This document shows, in pieces, positions 22,468 through 26,941 of a stretch of 26,941 bases of DNA. Made by a program: the position numbers and the translations under genes. Origin of the DNA: a virus; IMG/VR virus record IMGVR_UViG_3300008261_000339, positions 1 to 26,941 of that record. One strand, given 5' to 3'. Position 1 is the stretch's first letter. Each line of letters opens with the position of its first letter. The notes under the pieces were generated by a model. That model did not search any database, was not told where the DNA came from, and saw only the letters and a program-made list of their open reading frames with translations.

Positions 22468-23433
22468 ATGTCATATTTAGATACAGAGTTAAGGAATATA
22501 ATTAATGTTATAGAGATTAATGAATCAGAAATTGCTATAGAAGTTTCTAATCCTATTTTTTCTGTTAGAAATTCTTACGGCGTGTCATTTCAGCCTACTG
22601 TTACATCTTATTCTTCCTATAGTAATGAAAATAGAGCTGTTCTAGTATTCCCAGTAATCCAACAATATTTTCATAACTTTTTAGAAATATTTCCAAAAAT
22701 ATTAAATTTAAGAAATCAAAAAAATTTTACTGTAGTTTTAGTATATCCTGGTAGTAAAAATGAAGAAGGAATATTTAATTCTTTAATTTATGGAAGTCCT
22801 AAAGCAGAGCAAAACGCATCTCACATAAAAGATTTCCTTGATTTTGTCGGAGTAGAATATTTGTGTCTTAGCCCAGAAGAATTAATTAATTCTAGATTCT
22901 CTAGCGTATTTTTATATTATGATGATAGTAACTATTTAATTAACGACCCTTCATATTTTTATAATAACTCTTCATACAAGATATCTCATTTCCTACAGGT
23001 TCCAAAAATTCATATACTGAGGAAGAACGTAAACCTGATAAGATCGCTTTTTACCCAAGGGGATTTGATCGGCGGAAAGAAGCTTTTTGTTTCAAGGAAA
23101 AAGACAGTAGACAGGCCATATAAGTATGTAGATGAAATGGAAAACCTGATGAAAGACCTTGGATACTCAATCACATACTTTGAAGATATGAGGTGGATAG
23201 ATCAAATTGAAGCTGTTATGTCATCAGAAAGCCTGGTTTGCCAGTATGGATCAGCTCTAGTAAATTGTATGCTTATGGACAAAATGTCGTCGGTTAAAGC
23301 AATAAAGTATGTAGAGGGTTACGACGTATTTGTCTATGCAGATATATTAAACAGCTTGGGAATAAGATATGAGGAGTGCTTTATAGACAGCGAAGTGGCT
23401 CCAAGTATAGAGCTACTGGGTAGAATGGTATAA
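22468..23433 (+). CDS. Glycosyltransferase family 61-like protein (321 aa)
   Basis: The C-terminal half follows the GT61/DUF563 pattern: KKLFVSRKKTVDRPYKYVDE, then MENLMKDLGYSITYFEDMRW, IDQIEAVMSSESLVCQYGSALVNCMLMD. The usual H-G-A-x-L-x-N is here Y-G-S-A-L-V-N (Tyr260-Gly261-Ser262), an altered but recognisable version. The N-terminal half contains VFPVIQQYFHNFLEIFPKIL, matching the 'N/H-x-x-H/F...E-x-x-P-x-L' region. GT61 enzymes attach sugars to proteins or glycans, including O-linked sugar on hydroxyl-bearing residues in eukaryotes. ATG 22468 is preferred over TTG 22456, though neither has a good ribosome binding site. It is the last gene before the promoter-like element at 23426 and closes the modification cluster. 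Confidence 0.7.
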   Translation: MSYLDTELRNIINVIEINESEIAIEVSNPIFSVRNSYGVSFQPTVTSYSSYSNENRAVLVFPVIQQYFHNFLEIFPKILNLRNQKNFTVVLVYPGSKNEEGIFNSLIYGSPKAEQNASHIKDFLDFVGVEYLCLSPEELINSRFSSVFLYYDDSNYLINDPSYFYNNSSYKISHFLQVPKIHILRKNVNLIRSLFTQGDLIGGKKLFVSRKKTVDRPYKYVDEMENLMKDLGYSITYFEDMRWIDQIEAVMSSESLVCQYGSALVNCMLMDKMSSVKAIKYVEGYDVFVYADILNSLGIRYEECFIDSEVAPSIELLGRMV

Positions 23434-23434
23434 T
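23426..23434 (+). promoter_or_regulatory. Extended -10 element placed for a leaderless transcript
   Basis: TGGTATAAT overlaps the stop codon of the glycosyltransferase gene. Its last base is seven bases before the A of the ATG at 23441, exactly where transcription would begin, and no Shine-Dalgarno sequence is present. It therefore looks like the promoter of a leaderless mRNA for the next gene. Confidence 0.55.
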
Positions 23435-23440
23435 TGGTAT

Positions 23441-25093
23441 ATGAAGATATTAGATGCTGTATTTAATCAGCCTGCCCAGACTTTCTCAAATCCATGCGGT
23501 TTCAACGCCCTTGCTATCAAGCAGGGTACTGGACAGCTTGAGTATACTACCCCATTAACAGCGGTTTCAAATAGCTCAATAAGGCTTACTCAAACAAGTT
23601 CGATATCAGTAAAGAATCTAGGAGTAGGGAAATACAGCTATGAGAAAGAAAACTTTTTCATATCCTTTTATGCTTTCTTCTCAGATGCATACTCAACAGA
23701 GCAAAAGTTTCTCTATGACCTAACTCATGATATTGGCTTTTCAGTAAAAGACGGAAATATAATATTTTCAATCAAAGACTCTGCTGACGTCATTAAAAAG
23801 ATTTACTATAAGCTTCCTTCTGTGGGTGAAGCTTATAGCATTATAGGATCTTATTCTGAAAATAGAATGTCTCTATATATCAATGGAGAAAATAAAGCGA
23901 GCTACGACCTCGGATCCTCATTTAAGTTTGCTGCGGAGATAGATGTAGATTTAGTATCCACACTAACCTCTGGCTATATTATTTTGGATAAGATTGAGGT
24001 CTTTAAGGGTAAGGTTTCATCTAGATATATATCGGAAATCTTAGAGCATAGAGTTTTAGCTAATAATATAAATAGAAACATTGTAATGGATAACCCAATT
24101 TATTTTGAGGCGGCTAGAGACTCAAAGCCAATATCTCATGCCATGATCTATGGAGTAAATAAAGATGTATCTACAGCAGAGCTTTCCAATGTATATATAA
24201 CTGACTCTAGAGAAATAAAGTTGATTGAAGGTCAGACTTCTGGGTATTTAAAAGATTACTACTTCTTCCCTCCAGTTGCTGACCCAGACCACAATCAAAT
24301 TGAGTGGCTATTTAATAATTCTGGGACATCCTTCGAGTACAGCTTTGACGATGTGACGTATTATCCAGCAACAAATAATTCTAATGTACCTGGATTTTCT
24401 GGTGGCTATTTTTATTATAAGGTCACATTAGCATCTTCAGACACAACAATTAACGATCCAGTATTTTCTGGAATATCTTTTATCTGCTACGAATCTAAAA
24501 CAATAGGTTCAGATAATTCAATAGGACAAATAACAACAGACTATAATTTTTTGGTTGGAAAAAGAAACTCATCCGTACTCTACTATGCCTCTAATAAAGG
24601 CATAATACCGCTTTCTGGGGGCTTTAGATATAACTCTGGGGATGTAAGGTCAGTAGAGTTTATGTACCGTCCTATGGGCCTAGGACAGACCTCCTTGGTA
24701 GATTGTGGAGACGCTAGGGTTTCTTGGAGTGCTGCTGGAAATGTGACAAAAAGTAATATCTCCTCATTCTACGTAAATGGTATAAATCAGACATCTACTA
24801 CAATGTCGGATATATTTGACATCGGTATTTGGTATCACGTATTAATAACATTTTCTTCGAACAAGCAGGCAGATCTATTCTTTAACCAAACACAGACTGG
24901 CACCATGCTTGGAAGTAACAGTAACTATTCTAATATTGCTATTTATGACTATGATGCTTCAGGATTGGCATCTAAGCATTTCAATAATATAGTTGGCAAC
25001 CCATATGTTGCCTCTTCTTCAGATTCCATAACTATAGGTTCAGATTCATATAACGGCTTTAACGTTGACGTATTAGTACACTCAACACAGTAA
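23441..25093 (+). CDS. LamG-like virion protein (550 aa)
   Basis: Two concanavalin/LamG-like regions are visible. The first (about residues 60-205) contains FFISFYAFFSDAYSTEQKFLYDLTH, GFSVKDGNIIFSIKD, SIIGSYSENRMSLYINGENKASYDL and ILDKIEVFKG. The second (about 385-550) contains RSVEFMYRPMGLGQTSLVDCGD, IGIWYHVLITFSSNKQADLFFNQ and SITIGSDSYNGFNVDVLVH. The paired 'W-Y-H-V-x-x-T-F/S' and 'D-x-x-x-V' strands are typical of the fold. A middle beta domain links them. This suggests a carbohydrate-binding adhesin or capsid/tail decoration. The gene has no ribosome binding site, and a -10 element ends seven bases before its ATG. It follows the glycosylation-type genes but on its own promoter, so it may belong to the structural programme with the portal. 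Confidence 0.6.
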   Translation: MKILDAVFNQPAQTFSNPCGFNALAIKQGTGQLEYTTPLTAVSNSSIRLTQTSSISVKNLGVGKYSYEKENFFISFYAFFSDAYSTEQKFLYDLTHDIGFSVKDGNIIFSIKDSADVIKKIYYKLPSVGEAYSIIGSYSENRMSLYINGENKASYDLGSSFKFAAEIDVDLVSTLTSGYIILDKIEVFKGKVSSRYISEILEHRVLANNINRNIVMDNPIYFEAARDSKPISHAMIYGVNKDVSTAELSNVYITDSREIKLIEGQTSGYLKDYYFFPPVADPDHNQIEWLFNNSGTSFEYSFDDVTYYPATNNSNVPGFSGGYFYYKVTLASSDTTINDPVFSGISFICYESKTIGSDNSIGQITTDYNFLVGKRNSSVLYYASNKGIIPLSGGFRYNSGDVRSVEFMYRPMGLGQTSLVDCGDARVSWSAAGNVTKSNISSFYVNGINQTSTTMSDIFDIGIWYHVLITFSSNKQADLFFNQTQTGTMLGSNSNYSNIAIYDYDASGLASKHFNNIVGNPYVASSSDSITIGSDSYNGFNVDVLVHSTQ

Positions 25094-25122
25094 TTTGTCC
25101 ACTATGGCGGACAAATTCCGCC
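25092..25122 (+). promoter_or_regulatory. Two overlapping, mutually exclusive hairpins between genes
   Basis: Hairpin 1 is a perfect 9-base stem, AATTTGTCC (25092-25100) with GGACAAATT (25109-25117), around an 8-base loop. Hairpin 2 is a perfect 5-base stem, GGCGG (25106-25110) with CCGCC (25118-25122), around a 7-base loop. They share GG at 25109-25110 and the following bases, so both cannot form. No T-run follows, so this is not a standard intrinsic terminator. It could be a terminator without a U-tract, a processing site or an operator palindrome. Confidence 0.55.
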
Positions 25123-25137
25123 TGATACTACAGAAAA

Positions 25138-25146
25138 TGGTAAAAT
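25138..25146 (+). promoter_or_regulatory. Extended -10-like element for a second leaderless gene
   Basis: TGGTAAAAT ends seven bases before the ATG at 25153, the same geometry as the element at 23426-23434. No Shine-Dalgarno sequence is present between them. The hexamer TAAAAT is weaker than TATAAT. Confidence 0.45.
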
Positions 25147-25152
25147 GTAACT

Positions 25153-25485
25153 ATGAACAATAAAAGAGTTAAAGAAGTCCAAGAGACCAAATACGGCGTC
25201 TATGTCTGGGAAATGCCAGACGGCAAGTGGGTTGGAGATGACGAAGGTCACTACATGCTTGTGCCAGCGACTCAGGGTGATAAGGACAGCATAAAGGCTA
25301 TAACAGATGCTGCTAAGTCATATGGGATCGAGGAAGGCGGACCAGTATTTTTAGCTGGAAGAAGAAAGGTTACTGACGAGGAATATTCTCTTCAGGAAAC
25401 AAGATTAAAGTTAGGACTTACACCAGACCCATATGATATTGGAGAAGGTTTAGATTTGCAAAGGAAGTTAATCCATGGCCGCTGA
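25153..25485 (+). CDS. Small conserved-looking protein upstream of the portal (110 aa)
   Basis: I do not recognise a named family. The protein is soluble and charged. Residues about 8-40 read as a beta motif (ETKYGVYVWEMPDGKWVGDDEGHYMLVPA), followed by a helix (DKDSIKAITDAAKSYGIEEG) and a C-terminal helical segment (DEEYSLQETRLKLGLTPDPYD). The last 11 bases overlap the portal gene start, so the two are translated together; a role linked to capsid assembly is a reasonable guess. The start at 25153 has no ribosome binding site, but a -10-like element ends seven bases upstream, consistent with leaderless expression. The double hairpin at 25092-25122 separates this gene from the structural gene before it. 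Confidence 0.55.
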   Translation: MNNKRVKEVQETKYGVYVWEMPDGKWVGDDEGHYMLVPATQGDKDSIKAITDAAKSYGIEEGGPVFLAGRRKVTDEEYSLQETRLKLGLTPDPYDIGEGLDLQRKLIHGR

Positions 25486-26941
25486 GTTTGTAGAAGATAA
25501 CGATATTCAAGAAATCGATATCAAGTTAGGTACTGATTTTTCAGAGAGTAAAGAGTCATACTCTGATCCTTTCATGAGACCTCTAGAAAAAACAAAAAAG
25601 CTAGATGGTTTAAGTACAGCATTTAAGAAGAGAATTGCAAGAACAGACTTCTCAAAGTTTTTGCGTGGTGACGGAGTAGCATCAACAGCAATTGTTGAGC
25701 CATTCATGATCACAGGATATAGCATCCTTGATGTAGTGCAACCACCATACAACATAGATTACCTTGCAAAGATTTATGAAATTTCTGCACCACATTATGC
25801 TGCTGTAAATGCAAAGGTTGCAAACATTGTTGGCCTAGGCTATGACTTTGTTGAGAGCGAAGCAACAAAAGAAAGACTTGCTGATATTGATGACGAAAAG
25901 AAATTAGAGTTTGCAAGACGCAAGCTTGAAAGAATGAAGATTGCAATAAACGAATGGATCGAGTCTACAAACGAAGAGGAGACATTTGTTGAAACTCTTT
26001 CTCGTGTATGGAAAGACTATGAAACAACTGGTAACGGATATCTAGAAATTGGTAGAAAGAATACTGGAGAGATTGGCTATATTGGTCATGTTCCAGCGGC
26101 ATCAATGCGTGTTCGCAGATTAAGAGATGGCTTCGTACAAATCATTGGAAATCAATCTGTCTACTTTAGAAATTATGGAGATACAACATCTCCAAATCCA
26201 GTAACAGCAGATGCTCGTCCAAATGAGATTATTCACTTCAAGAACTATACACCAACAAATGGATACTATGGTGTTCCAGATATCATCGCTTCTAAGAGCG
26301 CTATGACTGGAAACGAGTTTGCAGCCAGATATAACCTGGACTACTTTGAAAATAAGGCGGTCCCAAGATATATCATTACAGTAAAGGGCGCAAAGCTTTC
26401 TAACGATGCAGAAAGAAAGTTGCTTGAGTTCTTCCAGACTGGCCTAAAGGGAAAGAATCATAGATCACTCTATATTCCACTTCCAGCAGACAATCCAGAC
26501 TCAAAGGTAGAGTTTAAGATGGATGCGGTTGAGAACGGAATTCAGGACTCATCTTTCAATACTTATAGAAATGCCAATAGAGATGAGATATTGATTTCTC
26601 ATAGAGTTCCAATTAATAAGGTCGGAACCCCACAGGGCGTCTCTTTGGCTAATGCACGTGATGCAGATAAGACATTTAAGGAGCAGGTATGCCGTCCAGC
26701 TCAAAGAAATATTGAGAAGAGGCTAAGCAAGATAATTTCAGAGAAAACAGACATTTTTATTCTTAAGTTTAACGAGCTTACTCTTACAGATGAAGATACT
26801 CAGTCTAAGATCGATGAGCGCTATCTTCGTATGAAAGTCGTGGTTCCTAATGAAATTCGTGCTAGAATGGGACTACAAGGAATACCTGGTGGAGACCAGC
26901 CAGTTGAACTTAACGCTAAGGCGGCTGCAGAGCAAACAACT
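25475..26941 (+). CDS. Phage portal protein, N-terminal 489 residues (runs off window)
   Basis: Open from ATG 25475 to the window edge without a stop. AAAGGAAG lies about six bases upstream, and the start overlaps the previous gene by 11 bases. The sequence has the hallmarks of the HK97/PBSX-type portal family: YLAKIYEISAPHYAAVNAKV, then YETTGNGYLEIGRK, VPAASMRVRR, DARPNEIIHFKNYTPTNGYYGVPD-type region, FAARYNLDYFENKAVPRYIIT, LLEFFQTGLKGKNHRSLYIPLP and later VPINKVGTPQGVSLANARDADKTF. The portal is the dodecameric ring at the capsid vertex through which DNA is packaged and ejected and on which the tail is built. This is the firmest evidence that the window is from a tailed phage. The C-terminus is outside the window. 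Confidence 0.9.
   Translation, partial: MAAEFVEDNDIQEIDIKLGTDFSESKESYSDPFMRPLEKTKKLDGLSTAFKKRIARTDFSKFLRGDGVASTAIVEPFMITGYSILDVVQPPYNIDYLAKIYEISAPHYAAVNAKVANIVGLGYDFVESEATKERLADIDDEKKLEFARRKLERMKIAINEWIESTNEEETFVETLSRVWKDYETTGNGYLEIGRKNTGEIGYIGHVPAASMRVRRLRDGFVQIIGNQSVYFRNYGDTTSPNPVTADARPNEIIHFKNYTPTNGYYGVPDIIASKSAMTGNEFAARYNLDYFENKAVPRYIITVKGAKLSNDAERKLLEFFQTGLKGKNHRSLYIPLPADNPDSKVEFKMDAVENGIQDSSFNTYRNANRDEILISHRVPINKVGTPQGVSLANARDADKTFKEQVCRPAQRNIEKRLSKIISEKTDIFILKFNELTLTDEDTQSKIDERYLRMKVVVPNEIRARMGLQGIPGGDQPVELNAKAAAEQTT

Noticed and set aside
1-26941. tRNA genes, integrase, attachment sites or insertion sequences
   Set aside because: I saw no cloverleaf-like segment, recombinase motif or terminal inverted repeats, so there is no support here for a prophage boundary or mobile element.

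Overview
The window is an AT-rich, gene-dense stretch of a tailed double-stranded DNA phage (or prophage) genome. Every supported gene is on the + strand and most gaps are under 40 bases. The phage call rests on an HK97/PBSX-type portal protein running off the right edge, several tail-fibre architectures (a known fibre 'DGVTLADGDRVLVKN' module, a collagen-like protein, poly-glycine adhesins, laminin-G-like folds) and two clear tail-fibre assembly chaperones. The host cannot be fixed from sequence. PASTA domains suggest contact with peptidoglycan, and two start codons sit where a leaderless transcript would begin, which is common in Actinobacteria, so an actinobacterial host is plausible but unproven.

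Layout. (1) 1-9104: a truncated gene, two long fibre genes (the second ends in a cupredoxin-like domain with all four copper-ligand residues), a collagen-like protein and a 1165-residue virion protein. (2) 9116-16824: a run of small and medium receptor-binding or fibre-tip genes rich in paralogues. These are two proteins sharing one N-terminal anchor, three tandem glycine-rich adhesins (the third split by a frameshift), two tail-assembly chaperones plus a chaperone-like N-terminal fragment, two small beta-sandwich-like proteins and a LamG-like protein. (3) 16839-18284: an unusual protein with three PASTA domains, then 24 PPVFT repeats in two blocks of 12 separated by a cysteine-bearing insert, then a cysteine-rich tail. 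(4) 18337-23433: behind a near-consensus sigma-70 promoter, a tightly coupled set of genes. It holds a hypothetical protein, a small cysteine-rich probable zinc protein, two 2-oxoglutarate/Fe(II) oxygenases alternating with two DUF6065-like proteins, an APH-like small-molecule kinase and a family-61-type glycosyltransferase. (5) 23441-26941: a LamG-like virion protein, a small conserved-looking protein and the portal gene, with a double-hairpin intergenic region.

How they may work together (inference): region 4 has the make-up of a hydroxylate-then-glycosylate pathway placed directly beside proline-rich virion proteins (collagen-like and PPVFT-repeat). The most interesting hypothesis is that this phage hydroxylates proline residues on its own fibre proteins and decorates them with sugar. 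The alternative is that the enzymes build or modify a small molecule or a host surface glycan. Short extended -10 promoters recur in the widest intergenic gaps and appear to break the window into separate transcription units.
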